In this document: positions 7,647 to 15,336 of the stretch, one piece after another
Layout of the letters: the number at the start of each line of letters is the position of its first letter
Numbering within the stretch: the first letter of the stretch is position 1
Assembly: GCF_040685555.1 (NCBI RefSeq)
Contig: NZ_JBFBIK010000005.1
Coordinates: forward strand, 1-64,000
Direction: 5' to 3'
From: Sphaerisporangium sp040685555
GTDB lineage: Bacteria; Actinomycetota; Actinomycetes; Streptosporangiales; Streptosporangiaceae
Length of the DNA: 64,000 nucleotides
Translations under genes and position numbers: made by a program
Notes under the pieces: model-generated
Databases searched by the model: none
Seen by the model: only the letters and a program-made list of their open reading frames with translations
Told to the model about the DNA's origin: nothing

Positions 7647-8810
7647 ATGAGCGGGCCGCGCGACCGCACCGCCATCGCGGGGGTCGGATACACCGCGTTC
7701 TCGAAGAACTCCTGGGTCAGTACGCTGACGCTGGCCTGCGAGGCCGTCCTCGCCGCGCTGGACGACGCCGGGCTCACCGCCGACGACGTGGACGGCATCG
7801 CCACCCACCGTGTCGGGGACTCCGCCGCGCCGTCGCTCGTCGGCCCGGCGCTCGGCATCGGCGCGCCGGCGTGGTATCTCGACCAGTTCGGCGGGGGCAG
7901 CGTCTCCCACAGCGTGGTCGGCCAGGCGGCCCTCGCCGTCGCGGCGGGCGTCGCGGAGACCGTGGTCTGCTACCGCGCCATCAACGCCCGGTCGGAGTTC
8001 CGCATGGGCGGTACGGGCCGGGCGGCGCCGGTCGGCCTGGAGGCGCAGTACCAGGTGCCCTACGGGTACACCGCGCCGCCGCAGCAATACGCGATGTACG
8101 CCCGCGCCCACATGCTGAAATATGGCACAAAAGCTGAGCATTTCGGGCAGCTGGCGGTCACTCAGAGGGCGAACGCGGCCAAGAACCCGCGTGCCCTGAT
8201 GCGCACGCCCATCACCATGGACGACTACCTCGCCAGCCGCTGGATCGCCGAGCCGTTCCGGCTCCTGGACTGCTGCCTGGAGACCGACGGGGCGTGCGCC
8301 GTCGTCGTCACCACGGCCGGGCGCGCCAGGGACCTGCGCCGCCCGCCGGTCCTGATATCGGCCGCGGCGTGGGGAGGCGGCGACTCCTTCCTGTCCGGCG
8401 GCGAGACCCCCGCCGACCCGACCGTCACCAGCGCAGCCGAGCTTGCCCCCCGCCTGTACGCGATGGCGGGCGTGGGCCCCGGGGACGTCGACGTCGCCGA
8501 GCTGTACGACTGCTTCACCTACTCGGTGATCGTCCAGTTGGAGGACTACGGATTCTGCGCCAAGGGGGAGGGCGGGCCGTTCGTCGCCTCCGGGGCGACC
8601 GCGCTCGACGGCTCGCTTCCGGTGAACACCCACGGAGGATTTTTGTCGGAAGGCTACGTGCACGGGATGAACCACATCGCGGAAGCCGTCTCGCAGCTCA
8701 GGGGCGACGCCGGGGACCGCCAGGTGCCGGGGGCCGAGGTGGCGCTGTCCACGGCCCAGCCCGGCTACATCCTGCCGGTGACCTCCGCGCTGATCCTGCG
8801 GAAGGGATGA
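7647..8810 (+). CDS. Ltp-type (SCP2) thiolase-fold protein
   Basis: A 387-residue thiolase-fold protein, start ATG 7647 with GGGAGG 8 nt upstream. N-terminal IAGVGYTAFSK (10-20) and C-terminal VNTHGGFLSEGYVHGMNHI (326-344) are conserved landmarks of the SCP2-thiolase/lipid-transfer group. Where a true thiolase has its nucleophilic Cys this protein reads FGGGSVSHS (81-89), and the second Cys motif near the C-terminus is replaced by ALSTAQPGY. Such cysteine-less members include the Ltp2 aldolase, which performs retro-aldol cleavage of steroid side-chain CoA esters with a DUF35 partner and uses tyrosines. The next gene is a DUF35 protein, so the same two-component arrangement is likely. The exact substrate is unknown. 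Confidence 0.8.
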   Translation: MSGPRDRTAIAGVGYTAFSKNSWVSTLTLACEAVLAALDDAGLTADDVDGIATHRVGDSAAPSLVGPALGIGAPAWYLDQFGGGSVSHSVVGQAALAVAAGVAETVVCYRAINARSEFRMGGTGRAAPVGLEAQYQVPYGYTAPPQQYAMYARAHMLKYGTKAEHFGQLAVTQRANAAKNPRALMRTPITMDDYLASRWIAEPFRLLDCCLETDGACAVVVTTAGRARDLRRPPVLISAAAWGGGDSFLSGGETPADPTVTSAAELAPRLYAMAGVGPGDVDVAELYDCFTYSVIVQLEDYGFCAKGEGGPFVASGATALDGSLPVNTHGGFLSEGYVHGMNHIAEAVSQLRGDAGDRQVPGAEVALSTAQPGYILPVTSALILRKG

Positions 8811-8811
8811 C

Positions 8812-9198
8812 ATGATCAAGCCCGTCCCCGACCGGGACTCCGCCGAGTGGTGGGAGCGCGTCGCCAGGCACGAGTTCGTGATCCAGTCCTGCGAGGGCTG
8901 CGGCACGCTCCGCTTCCCCGCCCGCGCGTACTGCCCCCGTTGCCGGGGTCGCGACTGGAGCTGGCGGCAGGTCAGCCCCACCGGCCGGATCCTGAGCTGG
9001 ATCGTCAACCACCAGCCGTTCCTGCCCGACGCGCCCACGCCGTACACGGTGGTCATGGTCCGCCTCGCCGACGCCCCAGGCTGCGTGATGGTCGGCAACT
9101 GGCGCCAGAGCGAGGAGCCGGTGGCGGACCAGCCCGTGCGGGCGTTCTACACCTACGTGGACGAGCGGCTCTCCCTGATCAACTGGGGACCGCTGTGA
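8812..9198 (+). CDS. DUF35 Zn-ribbon/OB-fold partner of the Ltp-type enzyme
   Basis: 128 residues. C27, C30, C41 and C44 (CEGCG ... CPRCRG) make a rubredoxin-like zinc ribbon, followed by an OB fold (GRILSWIVNHQPFLPDAPTPY, then VVMVRLADAPGCVMVGN). This is the architecture of ChsH2-type DUF35 domains and Rv3521-like proteins that bind Ltp thiolases. It begins one base after the thiolase stop, with AAGGG near that stop as ribosome binding site, so the two are co-translated. It probably holds the acyl-CoA substrate or stabilises the aldolase. The unit ends in a strong double hairpin. Confidence 0.82.
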   Translation: MIKPVPDRDSAEWWERVARHEFVIQSCEGCGTLRFPARAYCPRCRGRDWSWRQVSPTGRILSWIVNHQPFLPDAPTPYTVVMVRLADAPGCVMVGNWRQSEEPVADQPVRAFYTYVDERLSLINWGPL

Positions 9199-9222
9199 CG
9201 TGAACGTCCGTGGTAACGGAAG

Positions 9223-9259
9223 CGTGTCCTGGCGGGCGTGGGGGACCCGCCAGGACACG
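9223..9259. terminator. 14-bp perfect hairpin (bidirectional terminator, part 1)
   Basis: CGTGTCCTGGCGGG (9223-9236) pairs exactly with 9246-9259 around a 9-nt loop. It lies 24 nt after the DUF35 stop, between convergent genes. Confidence 0.8.
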
Positions 9260-9278
9260 TTCCGCCCCGGCGCGACTT

Positions 9279-9308
9279 CCAGGACCCCGGCGAGGGTTGG
9301 GGTCCTGG
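9279..9308. terminator. 10-bp perfect hairpin (bidirectional terminator, part 2)
   Basis: CCAGGACCCC (9279-9288) pairs exactly with GGGGTCCTGG (9299-9308), loop 10 nt. It sits 7 nt beyond the stop of the minus-strand 113-aa gene, so each of the two convergent transcripts meets a hairpin first. Confidence 0.75.
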
Positions 9309-9315
9309 AGGTCGT

Positions 9316-9657
9316 TCATCGCACGGAGTCTGTGGGAGGCCGGTCGCCGGACTGGTCGTCCCAGTCGTGTGGCGCTTCGTCGCCCGGCCTTCTGAGGTGG
9401 CGTTTGAGGAGCTGAGCCGCGCCGATGGGATCGGCCGCCGGGTGGGTCAGGGTGAGGCCGTCCTCGTTCCAGACGAACGAGCCCTTCCTGCACCAGACCG
9501 TCAGCTCTGTTGTGACCGAGAGCACGGACATCCCTTTTCCGCTGCTCTGGTAGGTGTGGGTGAATCCCTCGCGATGCAGCGCGTAGCGCAGTAGACGCGT
9601 CGCCTCGCGGGGATCGTGCCAAGGCAGATACGGCGTGCCCGCTCTTACCGCCAGCAC
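9316..9657 (-). CDS. Conserved-looking 113-aa protein of unknown function
   Basis: Start GTG 9657 with a GAGGG sequence just upstream. The protein reads as a compact alpha/beta domain (REATRLLRYALHREGFTHTY, SVLSVTTELTVWCRKGSFVW) ending with a helix (IGAAQLLKRHL) and an acidic/Pro tail. It has no signal peptide, membrane segment or metal cluster. I do not recognise the family. It is divergent from the GntR regulator at 9807 and shares its promoter region. Similar small proteins beside GntR/Xre genes are common in Streptosporangiales, but that is general experience, not a match. Good codon bias and the flanking terminator support a real gene. Confidence 0.65.
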   Translation of the reverse strand: MLAVRAGTPYLPWHDPREATRLLRYALHREGFTHTYQSSGKGMSVLSVTTELTVWCRKGSFVWNEDGLTLTHPAADPIGAAQLLKRHLRRPGDEAPHDWDDQSGDRPPTDSVR

Positions 9658-9690
9658 AGGCCCTCACTCCCTCGCCGACCCTTTGATGGA

Positions 9691-9784
9691 TTTGTACCAA
9701 CGTTTGGATAATGCGGTGTGGAGACGCTTGGGTCAAGGGGTTGTTTGCTGTCAGATCGAGATCGTCTAGATTCGTAGGTACAAA
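9691..9784. promoter_or_regulatory. Inverted TTTGTACC/GGTACAAA pair in divergent promoter region
   Basis: TTTGTACC (9691-9698) is the exact reverse complement of GGTACAAA (9777-9784). The two flank an AT-richer stretch between the starts of the 113-aa gene and the GntR gene. They could be half-sites or paired operators of the GntR protein acting on both promoters; this is inference from placement. Confidence 0.35.
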
Positions 9785-9806
9785 AGGACGCAACCGTAGG
9801 TGAGAT

Positions 9807-10556
9807 TTGGCACGGTCGACGCTGTACCAGCAGGTGGCCGGCGAGCTGCGCAGGGCCATCTATTCCGGCGAGCTCGGGCCCGGAGCCCAGCTGCCGACGG
9901 AGATGGACCTCATGGACAGCCATGAGGTCAGCCGAAACACGGTACGGCTCGCTCTGGCCGAGCTCGAGAACGAAGGCCTGATCACCCGGATGCGCCGCCG
10001 CGGCAGCTTCGTCCGCGACCGCAGGGCGCTGCTCATGCGCCCTCAGGACGAGCTGGGCGCCTCACCAGGGGTGCTGCGCAGGGAAGCCTTCGCCGAGGCC
10101 GTCACCAAGGAGGGCCGCAAGCCGGGGCAGGAGATCGAGGTCTCCATCGTGGAACCTCCCGAGGAGATCGCGGCCAGGCTGGAGCTCGACGAGCATTCCG
10201 TCGCCGTGGTGCGGCGACGGCTCCGCTACGTGGACGACCAGCCGTACAACACCAACGACTCCTACTTCCCGCACGCGCTGGTCAGCGACTCCGAGATCGC
10301 CCGTCCATCGGACATCACGCGCGGAGCCAACCGCGTGCTGGAGGAGCTCGGTCACCGGCAGGTCCGGGTTGTGGATGACATATCCGCACGCATGCCGACT
10401 CCTGAGGAATCCTCCCGTCTGCAACTCGAACCTGGTACCCCTGTTGTCGTATATGTCCGAGTTGGTTATGACCGTGAGGACACCCCGGTCCGAGTCGCCG
10501 TGTCGGTCCTGCCCGCCGACAAGCATCTGATCAGGTACGAGCTAGAACTGAGCTGA
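9807..10556 (+). CDS. GntR-family regulator with UTRA effector domain (HutC type)
   Basis: 249 residues, start TTG 9807 with AGG 6 nt upstream. Residues 1-75 are the winged helix-turn-helix (YQQVAGELRRAIYSGELGPGAQLPTE, NTVRLALAELENEGLITRMRRRGSFV). Residues about 100-245 are a UTRA ligand-binding domain (VAVVRRRLRYVDDQPYNTNDSYFP, LELEPGTPVVVYVRVGYD-like core). HutC-type members respond to small molecules such as sugars or amino acids and usually repress neighbouring genes. The divergent 113-aa gene is the likeliest target together with itself. Similar GntR genes in Streptosporangiales are numerous and often of unknown ligand. Confidence 0.85.
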   Translation: MARSTLYQQVAGELRRAIYSGELGPGAQLPTEMDLMDSHEVSRNTVRLALAELENEGLITRMRRRGSFVRDRRALLMRPQDELGASPGVLRREAFAEAVTKEGRKPGQEIEVSIVEPPEEIAARLELDEHSVAVVRRRLRYVDDQPYNTNDSYFPHALVSDSEIARPSDITRGANRVLEELGHRQVRVVDDISARMPTPEESSRLQLEPGTPVVVYVRVGYDREDTPVRVAVSVLPADKHLIRYELELS

Positions 10557-10563
10557 TCTCGCG

Positions 10564-10586
10564 CGCGCCGCCCGAGTGGCGGCGCG
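10564..10586 (+). terminator. 9-bp perfect hairpin after the GntR gene
   Basis: CGCGCCGCC (10564-10572) pairs exactly with GGCGGCGCG (10578-10586) around a 5-nt loop, 8 nt after the stop. Confidence 0.65.
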
Positions 10587-10756
10587 ATCGCGACGTTCCG
10601 CCTTCGGCGCGGGCCGGGGCCGCCTCCGCGGCCGACCACGCCCGCCGGCCAGACGGCGAATGCCGTGCATACCGGCCTTCACTGATAAAGCCGCGCGCTC
10701 CCCGTCGAGCACTCTCCGTGTTCAGGGCGCTACCGAAGGCGACGAAAGGATGATCC

Positions 10757-11377
10757 ATGTACTCCGACACCCTCCACCTCGGAGCCTCACTCACCCTCCG
10801 CAACGCCACCCCCGACGATCTCCCGGGAGTCCTCGCGCTCCTGGCCGAGACGGCGGGCTGGCTCCACGGCCGGGGCATCCGCCAGTGGCCGGCCGCGGGC
10901 TTCCCCGCCGCCCGGATCGAGCCGCTGATCGCCGAGGGCACCCTGTGGGTGCTGGACGACGAGGAGAACCGCCGGGGGCCGGGAGGGGAAACGCTTTCCG
11001 CTCCGGCGGCCACCCTCGCCCTCGACGAGCACGCCGACCCGGAGTTCTGGAGGCGCGGCGACCACCCGGAGACCGCCCTGTACGTCCACAAGCTGGCCGT
11101 CGGGCGGGCCTTCTCCGGGCAGGGCCTCGGCGAGACCCTGCTCGACTGGGCGGCCCTGCGCGTGGCGGCGGCCGGGCGCCGCTGGCTGCGGCTGGACTGC
11201 TCCAAGGACAACCCGGGACTCCAGGGCTACTACCAGAAGCTCGGATTCCGGCATGTCCGCACGGTGGACCTGCCGCACCGTGCCTCGGGCGCGCTGTTCC
11301 AGAGGGCCGCCGACCTGGGATCTCCTTCGCTTCCGCGTGCGCGCAGGCGGAAGCCTTCGCATGCGCATTCCAGGTGA
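10757..11377 (+). CDS. GNAT-family N-acetyltransferase
   Basis: 206 residues, ATG at 10757 with AAAGGA about 8 nt before. The N-terminus (LTLRNATPDDLPGVLALLAE) is the usual first strand and helix. LYVHKLAVGRAFSGQGLGETLLDWA (about 114-138) carries the acetyl-CoA pyrophosphate loop Q/RxxGxG/A as SGQGLG. CSKDNPGLQGYYQKLGFR (about 151-168) is the conserved C-terminal N-x5-Y-x2-LGF motif. The tail is Arg-rich. GNAT enzymes move acetyl groups to amines; the substrate is unknown. The stop codon falls in the first unit of a 10-bp tandem repeat. Confidence 0.85.
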   Translation: MYSDTLHLGASLTLRNATPDDLPGVLALLAETAGWLHGRGIRQWPAAGFPAARIEPLIAEGTLWVLDDEENRRGPGGETLSAPAATLALDEHADPEFWRRGDHPETALYVHKLAVGRAFSGQGLGETLLDWAALRVAAAGRRWLRLDCSKDNPGLQGYYQKLGFRHVRTVDLPHRASGALFQRAADLGSPSLPRARRRKPSHAHSR

Positions 11378-11400
11378 TGACAGGTGATGTCAGGTCATGA
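11371..11400. repeat. Three 10-bp tandem units CAGGTGATGA
   Basis: CAGGTGATGA, CAGGTGATGT and CAGGTCATGA follow one another, and a fourth CAG begins. The 10-bp period places the units on one face of the helix. The array starts at the GNAT stop and lies 120 bp before cutC. Confidence 0.8.
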
Positions 11401-11440
11401 CAGACGTCCTCACTTGCCGGGAGAGATCATGAACTAGCCG

Positions 11441-11495
11441 TCCAACCCCGGACAGGTGAGGGCCTGTGGGTGGTAGTGGTCCAACTCGGGACAGG
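11441..11495. repeat. 16-nt direct repeat upstream of cutC
   Basis: TCCAACCCCGGACAGG (11441-11456) recurs as TCCAACTCGGGACAGG (11480-11495), 14 of 16 identical, 39 bp apart. The second copy ends 9 bp before the putative -10 of cutC, so these could be activator or repressor sites. Confidence 0.5.
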
Positions 11496-11504
11496 AGGGT
11501 CCGA

Positions 11505-11510
11505 TAACCT
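11505..11510 (+). promoter_or_regulatory. -10 hexamer TAACCT of cutC (leaderless)
   Basis: TAACCT fits TAnnnT and is separated by 8 nt from the cutC ATG, with no ribosome binding site between; transcription would start at or next to the start codon. Confidence 0.5.
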
Positions 11511-11518
11511 CAGGACCC

Positions 11519-12199
11519 ATGACCGGATCGCTGCTCGAGGTGATCGCGCTGGACGTGCGCGACGCCGTGGCCGCAGAGGAGGGCGGCGCGGACCGCCTGG
11601 AGATCGTGGCCGACATTTCCGTCGGCGGGCTGACCCCCGCACCGGAGATCGTCGCGGCGATCGCCAAGCAGTCCGCGCTGCCCCAAATGGTGATGCTCCG
11701 CCCCAACGCGGGCTTCACCGCGACAGCCGAGGAGCTCGAAGGTCTGGAGCGGGACGCCCGCATCCTGGCGGACGCCGGCGCGGCGGGGTTCGTCTTCGGA
11801 TTCCTCGACGAGCAGGGCGCCGTCGACCTGGCGGCCACCGAGGCGCTCATCCACGCCGTCACCCCCCTGCCCTGGACCTTCCACCGCGCCGTGGACAACG
11901 CCGCCGACGTGCAGGCGGGCTGGCGGGCCGTTCGGCTGCTGCCCAACCTCGCCACCGTGCTCACCTCCGGCGAGGTGTCCGGAATCGCGGCGGGGCTGCC
12001 GATCCTGCGGTCGCGGGCGGAGGCGGGCGACGCGCCCCTGATCCTCGCCGGAGGCGGGCTCAAGCCGCATCTCGTCCCCCCGTTACTCGACTACGGCGTG
12101 CGCGCCTTCCACGTCGGCAGCGCCGTACGGGCGTCGTGGTCCGACCCCGTCGACCCGCAGCTGGTCCGCCGGTGGCGCGACCTGGTGGACACGATCTGA
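11519..12199 (+). CDS. cutC: CutC-family protein
   Basis: 226 residues forming the CutC TIM barrel: LEVIALDVRDAVAAEEGGADRLEI (6-29), GGLTPAPEIV, VMLRPNAGF, GFVFGFLDEQG, WTFHRAVD and TSGEVSG, then LILAGGGLKPHLVP and FHVGSAVR. The His/Arg/Asp residues at the barrel mouth are kept. CutC was named for copper homeostasis in E. coli, but that role is disputed and the enzyme activity is not settled. ATG 11519 is supported by the homologous N-terminus and the -10 at 11505. One base separates its stop from the next gene, so the two are co-transcribed. Confidence 0.88.
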   Translation: MTGSLLEVIALDVRDAVAAEEGGADRLEIVADISVGGLTPAPEIVAAIAKQSALPQMVMLRPNAGFTATAEELEGLERDARILADAGAAGFVFGFLDEQGAVDLAATEALIHAVTPLPWTFHRAVDNAADVQAGWRAVRLLPNLATVLTSGEVSGIAAGLPILRSRAEAGDAPLILAGGGLKPHLVPPLLDYGVRAFHVGSAVRASWSDPVDPQLVRRWRDLVDTI

Positions 12200-12200
12200 C

Positions 12201-13379
12201 ATGCGCCTCACCCTCGGCGGCCATGACGTCCCCGGCTCCGGAGCCGCGCTCGGCGAGCAGGCGGAGCGGTACCCCGGCCCCACGGGCGCCTGGCAGCCCG
12301 TGCACACCGTGTACGTGCCGGCCGACCGGTTCGACCGGGACACGGTCGCGGCGTGGGGAGAGGCGGCCCTGGGGCTCCTCGCGAGCCACCTGCCGGGGGA
12401 CGCCGAGCTGTCGCCGGTGTTCGGGCCGCTGCCCGGCGGCCTCGCCTCGGACGTGCGCCGCCGGGTCGCGCGCAAGCTGGCCGCCGAGCCCGTCGAGGAC
12501 CTGAGGATCGACTTCGAGGACGGTTACGGCGTTCGCCCCGGCGCGGAGGAGGACGCCCACGCCGAGGCCGCGGCCGAGGCGGTCGCGGCGATGCGGGCGT
12601 CCGGCACGCTGCCGCGGCGCTGGGGCATCCGGGTGAAGTCGTTCGCCGACGGAGACCCCGCCCGCGCCCTCCGCACGCTGGACGGGTTCCTCACCGGGGT
12701 GGTCGAGCGCGCGGGCTCTCTCCCCGAGGGCTTCACGGTCACCTTCCCGAAGGTGCTGATGGAGGCCTATCTCGCGCAGTTCGCCGCCCGCCTTCCCCTC
12801 CTGGAGCAGGGACTGGGGCTGGCCACGGGGACGCTGCGGTTCGAGATGCAGGTGGAGGCGCCGCAGACGGTGATGTTCCTCATGCGCTCGCCCGACCTCG
12901 TGCCCTCGCTGCGCGGGCGGCTCGCGGCGGCGCACTTCGGGGTGTTCGACTACACCGCCGCCTGCGGGCTCCCACCGGCCGAGCAGCGCCTGGACCATCC
13001 GGTGTGCGACCACGCCCGCGAGGTCATGCGCACCGCGCTGGCGGGCACGGGGGTCGAGCTGTCGGACGGCTCGCTGGCCGCCTCGCCCGCCTCGGACTCG
13101 ACGCCGGACGTGCACGCGCTGTGGCGCGCCCACGCCGGGATGGTCCGCCACTCGCTGCGCCACGGGTTCTACCAGGGCTGGGACATGCATCCCTCCCACC
13201 TGGTCAGCCGGTACGCCACCGTCTACGCCTTCCACCTGGCCAACCGGGACGCCTACGCGGAGCGCGTACAGGCCTGGGAGGCGCGCAGGGACGCGGGCGG
13301 CGGCGTGATGGACGAGCCCGCCACGATCAAGACCCTCTCCACCGCCCTCCACCGCGCCGCCGTCGCCCTCGGGGACTAG
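12201..13379 (+). CDS. HpcH/HpaI aldolase-like protein (DUF6986 type)
   Basis: 392 residues, ATG one base after the cutC stop. Blocks typical of the PEP/pyruvate-dependent aldolase barrel are DLRIDFEDGYG (about 100-110), RRWGIRVKSF, FTVTFPKVLMEA, LRFEMQVEAPQ (Glu metal ligand), HFGVFDYTAACGL and GWDMHPSHLVSRYAT. These resemble citrate-lyase beta and malyl-CoA lyase architecture with conserved acidic metal ligands. Databases sometimes label this family phosphoenolpyruvate kinase; I see no basis for that. Probable C-C lyase or synthase acting on a keto acid; substrate unknown. Its stop codon overlaps by 4 nt the stop of the convergent poxB gene. Confidence 0.75.
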   Translation: MRLTLGGHDVPGSGAALGEQAERYPGPTGAWQPVHTVYVPADRFDRDTVAAWGEAALGLLASHLPGDAELSPVFGPLPGGLASDVRRRVARKLAAEPVEDLRIDFEDGYGVRPGAEEDAHAEAAAEAVAAMRASGTLPRRWGIRVKSFADGDPARALRTLDGFLTGVVERAGSLPEGFTVTFPKVLMEAYLAQFAARLPLLEQGLGLATGTLRFEMQVEAPQTVMFLMRSPDLVPSLRGRLAAAHFGVFDYTAACGLPPAEQRLDHPVCDHAREVMRTALAGTGVELSDGSLAASPASDSTPDVHALWRAHAGMVRHSLRHGFYQGWDMHPSHLVSRYATVYAFHLANRDAYAERVQAWEARRDAGGGVMDEPATIKTLSTALHRAAVALGD

Positions 13380-15112
13380 GGACGCGGGATACTGCGCAGG
13401 TTCGCGCGGGCCATCTCGACCATCTTGCCCACCCCGCCGCTGACGACGATCTTGCCAGCCGCGAGCGCGAAGCCCTTGATCTGCGCGGGCGTGATGCGCG
13501 GCGGCACGGCGATGACGTTGGGGTCGGTGACCAGGTCCACCAGGTACGGCCCCGCGGACGACAGGGCGTGCGCGAGGCCGTCGCGGACCTCAGAGGGCTT
13601 CTCGATGCGCACCGACGGGATGCCCGCCGCCGCCGCGATCGCCGCGTAGTCCACGGGCTCGTGGTCGGTCTGGTAGTCGGGGAACCCCTCCACCAGCATC
13701 TCCAGCTTCACCATGCCGAGCGACGAGTTGTTGTACACGACGATCTTCACGGGCAGGTCGTGCAGGCGCACGGTGAGCAACTCGCCCATCAGCATGCCGA
13801 GGCCGCCGTCCCCCGACATCGAGATCACCTGGCGGTCCGGGTAGGCGAACTGCGCGCCGATGGCGTGGGGCAGCGCGTTCGCCATGCTGCCGTGCAGGAA
13901 GGAGCCGATGACCCGCCGCCTGCCGTTCGGCGTGAGGTAGCGCGCGGCCCACACGTTGCACATGCCGGTGTCCACGGTGAACACCGCGTCGTCGGCCGCC
14001 AGGTCGTCCAGGATGGCCGTGGCGTACTCGGGGTGGATCGGCACGTGGTGGTCGACGTCCTTGGTGTAGGCGTCGACGACGCGTTCGAGGCTGCGGGCGT
14101 GCTCGCGCAGCATGCGGTCCAGGAAGCTCCTGTCGGCCTTCTGGTTCAGCAACGGGAGCACGGTGCGCAGCGTCTCGCCGACGTCGCCGTGCACGGCTAC
14201 GTCGAGGGGCGTGCGGCGGCCCAGCTTGGTGGGGTCGTGGTCCACCTGCGCGGTGTGCCCCTGGGGCAGGAAGTTGTCGTAGGGGAAGTCCGTGCCCAGC
14301 AGCACGAGCAGGTCGGCCTCGTTCAGCGCGTCGTAGCAGGCGCCGTACCCGAGCAGGCCGTTCATGCCGACGTCGAAGGGGTTGTCGTACTGGATCCATT
14401 CCTTGCCGCGCAGGCTGTGCCCGACGGGGGAGCACAGCCTGGCGGCCAGTTCCATGACCTCCTCGTGGGCGTTCCGGCACCCGGCGCCGCAGAACAGGGC
14501 GACCCGCTGCGCGGCGTTCAGGGCGAAGGCCAGCGCCCGCACGTGCGAGGCCGGCGGCGCCACGACGCCCCTCTCCGTGACCAGCGTGCTCGTGCCCGTC
14601 GGCTTCGCGGTGGGCAGCGCGGCGATGTCGCCGGGAAGCACCACCACCGACACCCCGCCCAGCCCCTCGGCGTACTGCATGGCGATGCGCAGCACCCTCG
14701 GCATCTGGTCGGGCCTGCTGATCATCTCGCAGTAGTGGCTGCAGTCGGCGAACACCCGCTCGGGATGGGTCTCCTGGAAGAACCCGGTGCCGATCTCGGT
14801 CGACGGGATGTGCGAGGCGAGGGCCACCACGGGCGCCCGGGAGCGGTGGGCGTCGTACAAGCCCTGGATCAGGTGGGTGTTCCCGGGCCCTTGGCTGCCC
14901 GCGCAGACCGTGATCCTCCCGGTGAGCTGGGCCTCGGCCGCGGCGGCGAACGCCCCGGCCTCCTCGTTGCGCACGTGCACCCAGTCGATGCCGTCGGCCC
15001 GGCGGATCGCGTCCACGATCGGGTTGAGGCTGTCGCCGACGACGCCGTAGACGCGCTGCACGCCGCCCTGCCTGAGCACCTTGACGAACTGCTCGGCGAC
15101 CGTGTCGCTCAC
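13376..15112 (-). CDS. poxB: Thiamine-diphosphate-dependent pyruvate oxidase/dehydrogenase (PoxB-like)
   Basis: 578 residues from GTG 15112. The N-terminal TPP-binding domain has Glu50 in VRNEEAGAFAA and QGPGNTH; the middle domain binds FAD; the C-terminal domain carries GDGG at 434-437 with NNSSLGMVKLEM, the Mg-TPP motif. The order and length match the PoxB/acetolactate synthase family, and the clear NxxLGMV form suggests PoxB, which decarboxylates pyruvate to acetate and passes electrons to quinone at the membrane. The start is less certain because only a weak GGGGCG precedes it; the frame is open upstream to a TTG at 15253. It is monocistronic, convergent with the aldolase-like gene. Confidence 0.82.
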   Translation of the reverse strand: MSDTVAEQFVKVLRQGGVQRVYGVVGDSLNPIVDAIRRADGIDWVHVRNEEAGAFAAAAEAQLTGRITVCAGSQGPGNTHLIQGLYDAHRSRAPVVALASHIPSTEIGTGFFQETHPERVFADCSHYCEMISRPDQMPRVLRIAMQYAEGLGGVSVVVLPGDIAALPTAKPTGTSTLVTERGVVAPPASHVRALAFALNAAQRVALFCGAGCRNAHEEVMELAARLCSPVGHSLRGKEWIQYDNPFDVGMNGLLGYGACYDALNEADLLVLLGTDFPYDNFLPQGHTAQVDHDPTKLGRRTPLDVAVHGDVGETLRTVLPLLNQKADRSFLDRMLREHARSLERVVDAYTKDVDHHVPIHPEYATAILDDLAADDAVFTVDTGMCNVWAARYLTPNGRRRVIGSFLHGSMANALPHAIGAQFAYPDRQVISMSGDGGLGMLMGELLTVRLHDLPVKIVVYNNSSLGMVKLEMLVEGFPDYQTDHEPVDYAAIAAAAGIPSVRIEKPSEVRDGLAHALSSAGPYLVDLVTDPNVIAVPPRITPAQIKGFALAAGKIVVSGGVGKMVEMARANLRSIPRP

Positions 15113-15294
15113 GACCGCGCCCCGGCGGCGGCACTGCGGGCATGCGGATGCGTCTGAGTGGTCATCAAGCGGTCCCCCCGGTCCGGTCAGCGGTCCGGGC
15201 CGTGGCACGGAGTCGCCATCTCGGGTACTTCTTCCGCGCCACACGCTGCGCAAACGTCACCGGCGACCGCAGGCTCGCGAACCGCAGGAGGTGG

Positions 15295-15336
15295 GCCGGA
15301 GAGCGTACGGCCGTAGGGTCAGCCGGAGAGCGTACG
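15295..15336. repeat. 15-nt direct repeat at the fprA 3' end
   Basis: GCCGGAGAGCGTACG occurs at 15295-15309 and 15322-15336, 27 bp apart. The second copy is the end of the fprA coding sequence and the first lies just beyond its stop. A short local duplication is the simplest reading. Confidence 0.6.

Noticed and set aside
12353..15157. A 934-codon plus-strand open frame
   Set aside because: Arg/Gly-rich composition typical of high-GC shadow; it overlaps the aldolase-like gene and poxB, both with clear domain motifs.
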